Assembly (NCBI GenBank): GCA_037074705.1
Contig: CM073590.1
Location: forward strand, 224,198,246 to 224,262,245
Origin: Zhengitettix transpicula
Taxonomy: Eukaryota > Arthropoda > Insecta > Orthoptera > Tetrigidae
DNA length: 64,000 nt
Direction: 5' to 3'
Under the pieces are notes generated by a model. The model searched no databases. It worked only from the letters and a program-made list of their open reading frames with translations, and was not told the DNA's origin. Below are positions 13,891-26,870 of this stretch, one piece after another. Each line of letters starts with the position of its first letter. The first letter of the stretch is position 1. The position numbers were made by a program, and so were the translations under genes.

Positions 13891-13929
<39 letters not shown>

Positions 13930-13980
13930 AAAGTTGTTGGGTTGTTAAATTAAACTTTATGATATATATATATATATATT
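13878..13980. repeat. TA microsatellite in two blocks
   Basis: A (TA)n run with TATC interruptions occupies 13,878-13,925, and a second (TA)n run occupies about 13,962-13,979. Confidence 0.9.
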
Positions 13981-14915
13981 TGAATTATAAAAAATGGTTT
14001 GATAAGGGCCAATAAAAAAATTTCATATTATTAAAGATACTCTTAAAAAATTAAATACTATTTAAATATATTGTAAGGTATGATCTCGGTCATCGAAATT
14101 TAAATAAAAGTTGACAATAATGTAGAAAATAAATGTTGCTTCATCATTAACAATGCAGTATTGAAAATATTGGAAGGAAGAAAATAAAGTTATTGTGAAT
14201 TGCAGATACTAGTTGGATGATAGTAGCCAAATGTACAGAGGAAAAGTGATTTTATGTAGGAATTTTAGCGTGTTCGGTGTAAGTTATTTTGAGATTTTTT
14301 ATTTATATGTTAATAACCTCAATTTATAAAGATTACACGGTGTGTAGATAACACGCGAGGTTTAGTGGAAACGATAAAATCTCGCCATTACTGCCTTTGT
14401 TAAAAATTTATGAAACCTTCAGTTGAGCAAAATTAGGAATTTATTGTACGGATTCTTTGAAATAATTGAAAAGCAATTGAAATCAAAAGTCTGCATATTA
14501 TGGTTTCTTATAGTTGATAGTAGGGTCAGGAATTTTCAGTGATGTTTTTGCCGAGTTACAGTTGGGTGATGTACGGCGGGCAAGCATCTACTCCTTCAGG
14601 GGCAGACGACATGTACTGATCCGCATTGATAGAAGGCGGCCTCAAGATCCAGTCCCACAACGAAAATAAGACGGGGAAAAACGACTAGAAGAAGAAGAAG
14701 AAGGATGTATTCAATTCCCCTGTATTTGCTTCAAACACTGTTTCCATTCGCCGTGAATCTCGCGTCGAGTGTTTACTGTCAACAAAAATTGTCTCTTATA
14801 CAGAAAAATTAATAACTATTTAAATTCACGAAATGAAAAAACATCAGACTATTTAGTAACAAATTTATTATGAATAAAAATTCAAGACGTTTAAATAGGG
14901 AAAACATTAAAACAG
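13981..14915. other. AT-rich, no recognised gene
   Basis: Apart from the short GAA run at 14,687-14,703, nothing recognisable was seen. Confidence 0.4.
14687..14703. repeat. Short GAA microsatellite
   Basis: About five tandem AGA/GAA units. Confidence 0.8.
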
Positions 14916-14957
14916 ACACGACGTTTCGTCCATAATTTTTGGGACCTCTTTAGGTGT
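14916..14957. repeat. ACGTTTCG / CCTCTTTAGGT motif copy
   Basis: CACGACGTTTCGTCC is followed by GGGACCTCTTTAGGTG, with the same order and spacing as at 8,711 and 18,809. Confidence 0.55.
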
Positions 14958-15959
14958 TTTAGAATGTAATTAAAAGATATATTTTCTAATTCTTAATAAT
15001 TACTAACATTAAATTTAGAGAAATATAAATTTATATATATAATTTATACGTAGCGACCAAAAATGTCAGATAAATATAACTGATAAGGAATATTTGATAT
15101 TTTCAGATCATTACATATATAATTTAAATGAATAATATATGAATGACATATGAACGACAATACGAATAACATATTGGTTACTCATATGGATAATAATCAC
15201 AGGATAAAATATTTCATAGAAGTTAAAGGGAAGCCAATCTTGTGGCATTCAACGTAGATCAGTATCAGGAACTTCAAATATAGTTAATGTATTTACTACC
15301 AATTAATCATTATTTTTCTATTCCAGGATTTTCCTTTCAAAATAAACGATATCACTGTAGCCAGAAATTTTTCTTGAAAGTTGATAAGGAAAGGCAAGAA
15401 ATGAGATAAATTTGATTTTAAAATCAATTAAATGTTGTTAACTGTGGTTTAATTTCGCAAAATAACGTATAAAATATTTTTAAAATTAATGTAAGTAGTG
15501 ATTAATTAAGAACAAAATATCATAAACTTGTAGAAATTTAAGAACTATAATTATGTCACGTATTAATATGTTGACTAAAAGAATATAATATTTTTACAAT
15601 AAAATCAGCGACATATTTTTTGAAAATTCTCGTTATTGGGTATCGTAAATTTCATGATTGATGCAGAGTATCATTAAAACTTCTAAATGGTAAATTCAAG
15701 CTATCTTTATGTAACTTCTCTGAGGAAAATATAAAAAAGAGAATACATTTCCACCATCCTAATTAATTTCCGTCTTTGGTTTACATCCTTTATACTTTTC
15801 TGATATTGCACCAATTGAAACAGAATGTGTGTTCGGAAATGTTTATAATAAAATTATGTAACATTTTCATTTACAATTCAGGTTATCTGGAAATGTGAAT
15901 TTTTGATTTATTCCTTAATTTTGTTTTTGAAATGTAGTATTAAACTGAACTTAAAATGA
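14958..15959. other. AT-rich, no recognised gene
   Basis: No ORF or repeat worth naming was seen. Confidence 0.4.
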
Positions 15960-16165
15960 AATAATTTACGTCTGATAGAAAATAATAAGAAATATAGCCA
16001 ATTTAAACAAAAAAGTGATAATATAAATACCACACAACATTTCTGCAATCCTTGTTGCTTTCGTCAGGTGATTCCAAAGCGTAAGAACGACACACTAAAA
16101 GACGAACTCCACGAAAGCAACAGGGATCTACAAAAACGTTGTAATTAATTTTGTCTGTTAATGGA
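15960..16165. repeat. Inverted pair of PLE-associated repeats, forming a hairpin
   Basis: The left arm at 16,034-16,063 (ACAACATTTCTGCAATCC...GCTTTCG) is the reverse complement of the right arm at 16,112-16,142 (CGAAAGCAACAGGGATC...ACGTTGT), with about 48 bases between them. Each arm continues outward as one copy of the repeat also seen at 40 and 12,625. Reading leftward on the minus strand it reaches GTTGTGTGGTATTTATA and TTATCAC; reading rightward on the plus strand it reaches AATTTTGTCTGTTAAT. Terminal repeats and inverted partial copies are known for Penelope elements, so this could be a PLE junction, but that is inference. Confidence 0.6.
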
Positions 16166-18808
16166 TTTTTGTTTATCTACTTATTTTGCTTTTAACACAG
16201 TCATTTAATATTTTATAATTTTAAATTATTAGAATTGTAATTTTGTTTCAGGATTTTAATATCTACTTTCGTAATCTTATCTTTTGGTGGTACATAATTT
16301 CAGGGAATTCATTTATAAGTATTTATATTTTTTTTGTCCCGTACGTTTCGTATGTGATGGAATTCTCTCTGCTTTATAAGAATGTAATTAATATAGCTAT
16401 TAAGTCCCAGTACATTTATTTCAAGTTTCCATTTACTTATACAAAATAATTCTGAGAAATAATTATTATTCCTCTCTTCTGAAAAAAAAGGACAAGGCAC
16501 TAGAATTGAAGTGCAGGAATTCTATTACAGAAGTAGCTATACTGTGGGTTAATTAAATTTAAAAATGATTCATTCTGTTGATATTGGAATTTCTTTTGAG
16601 AAACGTGACAGGTGGTTTCAATGCCCCACTGTGCTTAACGTTGCTGTTCATAATTTATAATTCGTTTCTCGACATTGTGGCTTCAAAAGATTAATTCCAT
16701 TAATCCTGACATTAATATAAGGGCTCTCTACGGCGTTGCAAGGGTTTGAAATTGAATTTACCTTATTCAATATGCTGAATCAACAAGATGCAATAAATGA
16801 ACTTAACTAGGAATACGGGCGAACAAGTGGTTATTAATTATTTTTTTTAAAAAAACTGCGATTTATTTGTTCCTTATCACTTACACGAGCTCGTATATTA
16901 TTTATAAATAAACTTGGCCAGAATTTCTTTTAAGAGATGATATTGGAGATCTTTTCTGTAAGATTCTTTTACGTTTAACAGTACTTAGAAATTCGCTAAT
17001 TAGTGTGAAGTGTCTTACAGTTGAGAGGAAATTTCCTTAAAAACAATACACCCATACAGATAATTATTTTAGTTTCTAAGGACGTCTTATAAACTTTATA
17101 TATTAACTTGGAAATATATTTACAGAGAAATAAACTGCGACCATCCCAGGTAATTACTCTTTTATAAAAAAAACTTTAATTGTCAGGTAGCCTGTAATAC
17201 GAGCGTAGTCGTTTGCTGAGGAGAATAACGTGATAAAACCGCCATTATCATAAGAGGAAAACTCCGCAGTTTTCTGTCGGACAACGGATAATAAAAGTCG
17301 TGGCTGGATAAAATGAGAGATTAAATAAGCCCACGCACGACATCCTGTGACATGAATTACTCGCAGTTTGGCCTCTGTCAATATTAGAACAACGAGTTTT
17401 GTTTCTACGTGTTAAATTGGACCTCGTAGCGCAGTTTTTAATTTAAAGCACGACGAAAACTCAATAGCGTATTTAGCTATTCTCTTTACCTTTGGAATAA
17501 AAGGTCGATGACGTGTACATATCCCATTTCATTGTTTCCGACTCACTCCGATTGAAAAAAAAAATTCTTTCAAAAGATTCCGAGACCCTCACTACCCTGC
17601 TGGTATTTTGCAGACGAAACTTTCGCTGTAAGAAAGGAATAAAACTCGTCCATCAATCCTGTTTGTTGACTGTTAACTGAACAGTTCATCCGGTGTGGTG
17701 GTAATGGTGGGTGAAAGCAACCGAAACGTCTTGAATTCGAGAGATGTTGCGTAAATCGACAAACGCGTATCCGACCCGTGGGGAACAGAAAAGTATTCCG
17801 CTGAAGGAAACGCAAATGGCCGACTCAGAGAAGGACCAAACAGCTGTCAATTTTTGGCGGACCGATCACTCTTGAAAGAGCAACACTTGAGGCCTCTCTC
17901 AGTCTTTTTTTCTTTCTCCATTAATAGCTATTTTTTTGACATACGAAATTATAGTTAGTTCAATTGACGTTACTCTTGATATTTACTTCCTGATATTTAC
18001 TTGCCCGTTAACATACAGATTTTGTGGAGGAGTGGTTCAGGATATGTAATACGGTCCGGATGTCAAAACTAGCTTCACCTCTGCATATTATATGAAAAAT
18101 CCAGGAGAGTATCAAGTACCATATAATTATTAATGGGCAAATACGACAGAATAAAAACGTGAGTATTCGTTAAGAACCCAGAAGAGGTTTTATGGTAAGG
18201 CGAAATATTGTGCTTGTCTACGAAGAACTTGTAATTTCATTTTATAATGACTTATTCGGCCATTAATATTTATATGATAATTTAGAGAATGACAGAAAAT
18301 TTTCAATTTTGAATCCAGTTTTGTAATCGAGCCATTTGTAAAGGCAATAAGTATTAATTATTTTTGGGGGATGTGAACTGTCTACAACAAACTAAATTCA
18401 CCCACACAATTATCATTAACATTGTAAATAGTTACATGTAAATAATGAGGACTGTACAATTAAACATTAACCAGCGTACATGAGGTTAACGAGATCGTTT
18501 TATAACTCTGTGTGGATACCAGAATTTTTAAACAACATATCCCAATTTCATGACGAGGTCTATCCACGGCGTTTCTTTGAATTTTTCGGACATTGATGTC
18601 CAAAATTAATGGACATATATCAGTATTTTCTGTTTTAAAAAATAACATTTAGTAAGATCATGCTATTTTATTTCCATAAATATTGTAATAATTTGCATCC
18701 AATACAGAAAATTAAAAATGTATAATTTATTTGATTAAAATTTACGTCTGCATATTCTTAATTCGATTATTAACATATTTGGTCACAAGAATTAAAACTT
18801 TACAAATA
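16166..18808. other. AT-rich, no recognised gene
   Basis: Short ORFs (16,243-16,449 plus, 17,154-17,381 minus, 17,570-17,815 minus) are unrecognised. The stretch 17,150-17,880 is less AT-rich but shows no convincing exon. Confidence 0.4.
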
Positions 18809-18850
18809 CGACGTTTCCTCCACAGATTTGTGGACCTTTCCAAGTATTTT
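18809..18850. repeat. ACGTTTCCTCC / GGACCTTTCCAAG motif copy
   Basis: It has the same two-block layout as the motif at 14,916. Confidence 0.5.
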
Positions 18851-21800
18851 CAAGTAATTTTTTTATTATTTTATTACTTCTTTTTTATTACTCGATTCTT
18901 GTGAGGGCCTGTTATATTGCCAAATATGTTCATAATTTATAATTTAACAATACGTTACAGACAGAAAGTTGACTACACGCGGTGAACAATAAAGATGAAA
19001 TTAACTCCATTATAATATTTAATTGTCTGTTTTGGCCTTAGTAATACTTTATTTCATTACAATAATAAAATTTTTCTGAATCTTACCACGGTAAACCATA
19101 TTATGCACTGACGATTCAGGTTTTTTTTGGACGAATGACATTATTTTTACATGGTTTGGTTTGGGGAAAAAGGATCCATGCTTCGCATTCGGTTTGAGAG
19201 TAGTGTAATGAATTTAATTGAAGAGAGGAAATAATGTCCTTGCTGTCTGATTTTACTTATCCCAATAGTGATTTCTGTTCAAAATATGTGAACCAGACTT
19301 AGTTTTATTGTAAGAAAGTATTTGTAAATGAACTTGCACCTTTGAAGTACTTTCTAGCTACTAATATTTTCTTTGCTGAGTTGTGGTCATGAATAATACA
19401 AAACTCTATTTTTTTTCTAAATACATTGCATCGATTTTTAAGTTTTAACGAAGAAAAATGTGTTCATTTTTACCGTTTCTGTTTCTAATGGCCTAAAATG
19501 GTTTAAAGAGGGTGAGAAAGGGTTTATTATCCTTTGTATATGACACTAGTTGCAAATTTAGAAACAATGACCAATAAACGTTTTATTTACTGAAATATCT
19601 CAGATGACTGTTCTAAAACGCATAAAAATAAAACAATTTTCAAGAGAAATTGCAACATGTTCCTTTTGGTTACTCGTTTAAAAACCAAAAACAAAACAAT
19701 ACTTTATTGAAACTTTTATTTGAGAAACAAAATTTAAAACTGTTGCTACTAAAGAGAATAATTTTATTTTATTCCTAACTGCTGTAATTTGGTTTATTTG
19801 GGAACCAGACTGAATTGTACGTCACCTTAGTTCCGCACATTCTCTGGTGAAAATAGAAGTCTGCAGGAGTGAGCGTGGCTTGCGTTTGCCTTGAGCAAAG
19901 TCTGGACACCTTGCTTGTTTATACGTGACGTGTGAAACACCTGCATTACACGGACATACAGACTATGAATATTCTGAAATGACGTTTAGGCTTCACAGGA
20001 CACAGGCGGTGACAGGAAGCGAATATGGGACGGAATACACTGTTGTGAGTAAACATTTTGCGGAATCTACCTTTGTGATAAGGTTAAAAATATATAGAGA
20101 AATACATTTTACATCCTTTAAACTGTAAAAATATTTTATATAAACATTTCTATTATTCCAGTTGCTAAGCAAGTATTTTTGGATTGAAAAATAATATTGA
20201 AAATAATATTTTTATTTTATAACTGTTTCAGTAAGATTTTAATTACAAAGAAAAATAAAATTTGTACGTGAATCTCGTTTTACTCCCGCACCGAATAGAA
20301 TTAATAAAAGTAAGTATTTTATTCAAATTTTGAGAAAAATCTGACAAACTTTTAATTACATTTGATTGGCAATACCATATATAATTTTATTTAAAGTGAA
20401 ATTATTAGAACTACGAACAATCATACATCTCTGTATTTGAATTTTATTGGGAATGATGTATTTAATACTTAATACTTAATAGCTTGAAGAATAAAAAAAT
20501 ACTTATAAATAGACAAATTTAGTTATGGATAGGGAGGAAGAAAAAAATTTAAAAGAAAAAGGAGTTTCAAACAGAATTGTACAATTGGAAAATTTTCGAT
20601 TCAAAAACCAAATTATTTTAACCAAAAGCTTGTATTTAGAAATTGTCGATAATTTATAGACAGACATTTGATCGATAAAACGGAAAAGTACTAATTGTTC
20701 ATAAATGAAATGACAGAGGTTCTCAGCGGAAAATTAGCGTCGCGAATTCAGAATATACCAAGGAATAATATGAGACTGCACCTTTAGCTTAATTTTTTTT
20801 ATTATATATGTGCAAAACATAAGTAAAATACAAAGAAAAAATTATTTACAACTATTAATGTAATATTTTTTAATTTTCTCACCAACCAAAAAAAACTACA
20901 TCCAATATTTTCACAAATATTAAAAGGACTTGATTTTACGTCCATTTAAATCATTTTCTATATTGTAATGGCATATTATACATACATTGCCGCAAATGAT
21001 CCACTCCTATATAATATCGAAATTTCTAATACATCCCCTATGTGCAGAGAGGCAAATTTGTAAGGACATCCGATAGTTCCTTAACTAAACTCTGTGAAAA
21101 TGACTGTAGTTAGCTGTATAAGCAACACCTTAAAATTTTTCTATAATTATAAAAATCAAACCTCCGAAAAAGTACAATAGATTATACAGAACGGACGGGA
21201 AAAAAAATAGGCGCTGTAGATGATCGGGAGGACTTGTATGACGTCAGACGGAATCGTGATGCCGAAGCTAGGGGTTGTAGCAGTAGTTACTGTATAGTCG
21301 TTTCCTATCGTGTAAATCTATTCTTATTATATCTATTAATGTCTCTGACTACTTTGATTTGCATTTCTTTCGGTCTTCAGTTATAATAACGCAGCAAAGT
21401 TTATTATTCTTTTATCAATCAAGAGCATTAAAAATTATTTTCCTTATTCACAGAAAATCTAAAGTCGTTTTTACCTTTGTCGCCGATCCACAAAGTCACA
21501 TTTTAAATGCTCTTTGTCTGCAATGAATCGTTTACTTCCTGGGTCAACGGCCGGCACAAAAAAAATATTTTGTTTCAGAAAAATTGATTCCTAGAATGGT
21601 GTTAAGCTTTCATCGCACGTTTTTTTTTTTGACTACACTACTAAAGATCCAACCAATCCGCAATTTGACCCTTGCTTAAGAATGTTCCCAAGCAGATGTG
21701 ATGAGGATACGCAGACTTTTTCTTCATTGAATTAACTGGTGTGTGACAGTGGCAGTGGTTGATGGGTCACGGACTCTTCTCAGCCACGATGAGAGCCCTC

Positions 21801-22216
21801 AGCATGGTGCGGGATCGAACACAAATTGCCCTGCTCTACTCAGCCTCCTACACGCTATTACAGTTAATTGGCGTCTAAAGCTTCGCATCCCCACAGTGGC
21901 TGGCAAAACACAAAGTGAAAGGTATTCAAAGGCTCTCTGGCACCATTGCTCGTCCTCGTAAACAGCTCATCGAAAAACGAGTTTCCAAAACAATGGGAAG
22001 ATTTGCTTAAAATAATTGCAAACCGACGGAAGACTGCAATTAATGCCACAACGCTATACTTAGGACCAAGATTTCGAAGCTTGTTCAAATTTCTCAGATT
22101 TCCTTTCTTCAACCGTTTTGACTTCGTGACCGGTTATTTCTGACTTTGTGCATCAACACACGTTACAGATTTTTCCCATAATAATTTTTAGCACCCACAT
22201 GGAGATTCTGGATGTC

Positions 22217-22250
22217 CCTTTCTATTAATTAAGCCTTTCTATTAATTAAG
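22217..22250. repeat. Tandem duplication of 17 bases
   Basis: The unit CCTTTCTATTAATTAAG occurs twice in direct succession without a mismatch. Confidence 0.9.
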
Positions 22251-22413
22251 CAATCGACCACTATTTCGCAAACTCGTATTCAATTAAAAGAAACGATCAA
22301 AATTTTTTTGTGCTAAAACCTTAATCCTTAAACAAATTTTTGATTCAATGATAATACGTTTTTGTCCGCTCTGTCACCAAATTTGGAGAATTGAGAGGGG
22401 TTTTATTTATTAA

Positions 22414-22456
22414 AATTTTATTTTGAGTCGCATTAACTTCTAGGTTTTAGCGACTA
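22414..22456 (-). repeat. Truncated 3' end of a SINE-like repeat
   Basis: GAGTCGCATTAACTTCTAGG...TTTTAGCGACT is preceded by a T-rich run. The GTCGC...GCGAC pair is shared with the 3' end of the tRNA-derived SINE at 25.4 kb and with repeats near 46,873 and 62,607. On the minus strand each would end in an A-rich tail. Confidence 0.45.
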
Positions 22457-24310
22457 TACTTTTAGATTACATTTGAATTATATACTTTTATAATTCCATA
22501 AATTGAAGGTTATTGATATATTTTTTAAAGTTTCCTGTAATAATTAACTACTTTAATAACTTGTTTAATTTAAGTTAGCTACGTTGGTGATTCTGTGATT
22601 TTTTTAGTTATTTTTTCTGTATAAAAAGATTACTTAATTGAGAAACCTGATTAATGGTTGGGAACAAAGCAAATTCAAAGAGGATTAATCGGTGATATCC
22701 ATCATAATTTTTAAAATATCCTACAATATTACTCATATTCTGTTTTTCTTGTGAGCCTTCAACTCCAGTTAATGAAATAGAATCGGTTGTAACAGTAAAA
22801 ATAATTTCTCACCGCGATACCTATTTGTTATATTACTCTAAACAACGTATTTTTATGAACTCTCGTTACCTTAAATAGTGTTAACATCTGTATAGTAGTT
22901 GTTTTAATGCAAGCAGGAAATAAATTATTTTTTAATAATTCAATTTCTATTAAAACTAGCAAAAGCAACCAAATAAATTTAATGAATCATTACAAAATTT
23001 TAATTGTTTATTTTATAATGAACGAGTACAATCCCCCGAGGGTTAATATAATTTTAATTTTTTTTTACGGTTGAGTGATAATTTATTTACGAAAAAAATA
23101 TACTAGTGGTGAGAAATTGTCTTTACTTCTTGATTGATTAGTATAAAAAATAGCAGTTTTATAAATTTTGTTTTGATTGAGTAATTGGTTAGTAAAATTT
23201 TAATTTTCTTTTAATGCTTTTTTTTTGCCAAAATTTTGTGAAAAAATTATTCTTTTGCCGAACATTTCCATAATTCATTTTCACGAAAATATCGCGATTT
23301 TTATGAATTTTGCATACTCAATCACATAGCATAAATAATTCTTGAGAATATTTACGTCTGTAATATTTTATTAAATTGTAATTCAGCAGTTTTTTTATTC
23401 AATTTTACGCAATTAAACATAATGGCTATTTAATTACATAAAGCACAACCATTTTTCATTCCATATTTGAAACAGCCGTTTCTGATCTGGAAACGAATAA
23501 TTTTTTGCTTTACGTAATCAAATTTATTTTAATGTTTTTTTAAAAAAAATTAGGGGAGTGATTGACCGTATAGCAGTGTACCTGTAGCAGAACCCCATGT
23601 TCCTGTCGTGTTAAATTCAGCTTGTCCTTGAAGCCTTCTACGAACGTTTCAAACTATTTTGTGATCGCGTGATTCTCTTGAGAAATTGGCCCTGTTATAT
23701 GTATGAAGGTCAATATGTTGCTTGTTTAATGAGGATTTGTAAAACAAATGGACCACTCGATCAAGTCGTTATTCCGGCTTAAGGACTGTTTGACCTATTT
23801 TTGTTCCTTGCGTATGTATTTACGACACAGTCAGAAACTCACTTTTATTTCAACTAATTATGTAACTTATCATGAGTCTGCATTAATGTACTTTTATATC
23901 TTTTGATCCCCTTAAGTTAATATTAATTCAGAAAAAAGGGCCCATACATTGAATAATCAGACGAGTATGAGATGCCTTTTTTAAACTGAGAAAATTGTTG
24001 CAATGGTGAGATTATATAAACTAGCATAACAATTGAAATTGAACAATAAGCTGAAAATTTTTATTTCTTTTCCAAGTCATATTTCGGGGATTTATGTTCC
24101 GTTAATCAGTCAATTTTCATATTACTGACTTCAATTCTAATGCATAACTTTGACTTGAATGTTCAATCAATCCTAAGCGCTGTTGACAAATTTTGCTCAA
24201 TGATCTGTTTACATCACACTTTTATAGAAACAACCTTGTCTTCGGTAACATTTAAAACACGGGATTTTTCACTAAAATTAAACTTGCTGTGTTTTTAATG
24301 TCTCGATTTA

Positions 24311-24598
24311 TACGGTAAGAGTTGTCCGCTATTCCCATTGAAATAGTCGGCCAGCTGCCTCCTAAACTGGTGGAGGCACGGAGAAGGGAATGCTGCGTCC
24401 CCACAGTAAACTACTCTCCCGCTATCGGAAGGGCGTGGGACAAGTACCCAATGTACGACCTACCTGATGCAGGTTTTTCTAAGGTTTTTCGTGCATTTCT
24501 TTAGACGAATGCCGCGTAGGATCCTATGCTATTAAAGGGGAGTTGCAGAACGTGGATTACCCTCATGTAGCCTGTTGCCCTTAAAAAAATGGCAAAAA
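24311..24598 (+). mobile_element. GC-rich retroposon, copy C, with internal deletion
   Basis: It runs from ACGGTAAGAGTTGTCCGC to CATGTAGCCTGTTGCCCTTAAAAAAA. The block from CTTAAAATATAGCCCGG to CCTTCC is missing: GTAGGATCC joins directly to TATGCTATTAAAGGGG. Other copies carry about 110 more bases at this point. Confidence 0.85.
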
Positions 24599-25344
24599 GT
24601 TAGTTCCTAGTCATTCGTACTGTTATTCCAGTTCCCCAGTTAATTTGAATTAACAATGTCTGTTGTACAATATATAATATAGAGATGTTATTAATTATAG
24701 ATGATTATGGCCGATATAGCTGAAAGCTTCTGCCTACAAATGAGACGATTGATTAAAAAGAAATTTAGAGGACTTGTTTCGGTTCAATTATTGGTGAAAA
24801 TTTTTCTGATTTCGAGTTCTTTCATTTATGTAACATATCACTGCCCCACTTTAAATAAAATAATATCGTAATGAAGTAAACATAGTTGAATTAAATTATT
24901 TAAGTAATTTATTTCAGTAAATTAGTGGCTCTAGAAAATTACTGCAGTTCTTAAGTGCAATTATTTGTCTAAATTTATTCATCTACACGTCAATATTGTT
25001 AATAACTGATTTGTCGTTTGCAAATTTCCTCATTCATGGATTTTAAATGCTTCCGTCTGATGTTATTTCATGTTAATCAAAAGCAGATAACTTCATTTGG
25101 TTCTATCCAGGAATACGAATATAATGCGTGAAATTAGAATTTTCTATATTATATTTACTTGAAATCAATTCCCAATTCGGTGTGAATATGAAATTATTCC
25201 ATGTAGCTAAGACAACTATCCAAATGGTCAACAAAATTTTTTTACAGTTTATCTTGAACTATTGTTACAAATACAATACCAAAATCTGTGCTCAATTTTT
25301 TAACTACTTGGGGGAAAATAGTTGTATTTATCTGCTATAAATTA
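24599..25344. other. AT-rich, no recognised gene
   Basis: One AT-rich ORF (25,128-25,340, plus) is unrecognised and probably spurious. Confidence 0.4.
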
Positions 25345-25525
25345 ATTTTATTTATTGATTGATTTATTTACAGTCGCATCAACAGCGACTCCGTTTGGGA
25401 ACTCATTTCTCCTTGTCGGGGGATTGATTTGACGAGAGTTTCTCCCACGCACAAAATCATCCATGACCTTGCCGGGATTCGAACACGGGACCTCTGTGAT
25501 GTGAGACAGTCACCCCTACAAAATG
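25345..25525 (-). mobile_element. tRNA-derived SINE
   Basis: On the minus strand, 25,488-25,473 reads as a tRNA B box (CCCGTGTTCGAATCCC). About 30 bases upstream lies a degraded A-box-like TAGGGGTGACTGTCTC (about 25,520-25,502). The body ends in AGTCGCTGTTGATGCGACTG followed by a TAAATAAATCAATCAATAAA tail. An A box, a B box and an A-rich tail in this order are the marks of a tRNA-derived SINE transcribed by RNA polymerase III. The cloverleaf is no longer intact, so it is not a working tRNA gene. Confidence 0.75.
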
Positions 25526-25989
25526 GTATCTATCAATCAATAGATAATGTATTTAAATTATTAGAAAAATAAAACAATGTTTCGTTACTTTTTTCGGTAA
25601 TTCCTCAGGGGCACAAATATAAAAAAAACAAATCTGATTTAAATTCTAAATTGTAGCAATGATTTAATTTATTAGTAAAATTTAAACTGTTTAATACGAT
25701 TTGGTATAAATCACACTGCCTCCTATTTTCTGGAACTAATATTTAATTTTTTTCTTACTAATTCTAGTAATAAATTTGTTAAATCGGGAGTTGAATTAAA
25801 ATTTATACGAGATTAGTTTTTAAACTTTAGTAAGGTAAAAAAATAGGATTGAAAATTTTTTCTATTTTTCTAATACATTGTTTCTGATATGTTGGCCGCT
25901 TTATTTATTTACCTCAATACAAGTTTATTTTAAACAATATTTGTGATAAATTAAGGCAACAAATAATTTTTATTACAGTTTTATGAAGC
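25526..25989. other. AT-rich, no recognised feature
   Basis: Nothing seen. Confidence 0.4.
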
Positions 25990-26095
25990 ACTGTTTAATT
26001 TGTGCTGTCTTGTCTATTTATTTTATGTGAGGCCTTTCCAAAGCAGAGGGCGGTGGAATAGATAAACGATAATTTTCTTCGTAAAGTGGATGGCT
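25990..26095 (+). repeat. Duplicated segment, copy 1
   Basis: It shares TTTTATGTGA, CCAAAG and TTTTCTTCGTAAAGTGGATGG, in order, with copy 2 at 26,704-26,811. The two are diverged direct repeats about 715 bases apart. Confidence 0.75.
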
Positions 26096-26703
26096 GATTT
26101 TTCTTACTCGGCCTTCATATTGTTACATACTGAAAACAACGGTCCAGTGGTCTTTTGCGTTGAGTAGTCCGTGTTGAGCAGCCAGACTCCTAAGGTGAGA
26201 GGCTGCACGTTCATTAGTAACCAGGACCAATTAGCTAAGCCACTACATTTAACAAACGGGATTGTGTCGCCATTGAGGCAAGCGCACGTCCGTCAAGACT
26301 TCACAATGAAACGGATTTGGTTGCTCGCTAAACTAAATCGCTCAGACGAGATCAACACTACGAAAGTACAAGGAATACTCGGCGAATTTTCACTTAAACC
26401 ATATTTTTTTTTTTTACAGAAATTCATTACTTTAATCGAAAACTCCAAGCAAGATATTCATTCCGGGCAAACCGACTCTCTTCTAATAATATTATGCCAG
26501 AATTTCACGTAACACAGGATTTGATTTTAATGTAAGGATTTATGGGTTTGGTAGGCCTATAATTATTTCGGGGACTTAAAGTGATGTAATGAGGATTTTA
26601 CATTCTTGGTCTTATTCGAAATGATTAATTAAAATTGATGAAATGAAAAAAATAACATCAGCCTACTAAGTACAATCAAAATATAAAACTTTATAATAGA
26701 AAA
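26096..26703. other. Spacer with one orphan ORF
   Basis: An ORF of 113 codons at 26,171-26,512 (plus) resembles no family known to me and ends in AT-rich sequence. I do not call it a gene. Confidence 0.35.
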
Positions 26704-26811
26704 AACTGTTAATTTTTTGTTATCTTGTCTTTTTGTTTTATGTGAAGCCACTCCAAAGGATCAGGCGATGGAGTAGATAAATGATGATTTTCTTCGTAAA
26801 GTGGATGGCGG
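26704..26811 (+). repeat. Duplicated segment, copy 2
   Basis: Direct repeat of 25,990-26,095. It is followed 20-30 bases later by an ACGTTTCG-family motif, so the duplicated segment may be part of that larger element. Confidence 0.75.
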
Positions 26812-26830
26812 AAAAAAGATTAAAACAAAC

Positions 26831-26870
26831 TGGACGATTAACCCCTAACTATTTTCGGTTCTCTTCAAGT
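26831..26870. repeat. Degraded ACGTTTCG-family motif copy
   Basis: CTGGACGATTAACCCCTAAC ... GGTTCTCTTCAAGTG keeps the second block well and the first block poorly. Confidence 0.3.

Larger units (their letters stand above)
18851..24310. other. AT-rich, no recognised gene
   Basis: The least AT-rich parts (19,800-20,060 and 21,700-22,110) carry only short overlapping ORFs on both strands, for example 21,743-21,961 (plus) and 21,864-22,112 (minus). None is recognised. Two small repeats inside are listed separately. Confidence 0.4.
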
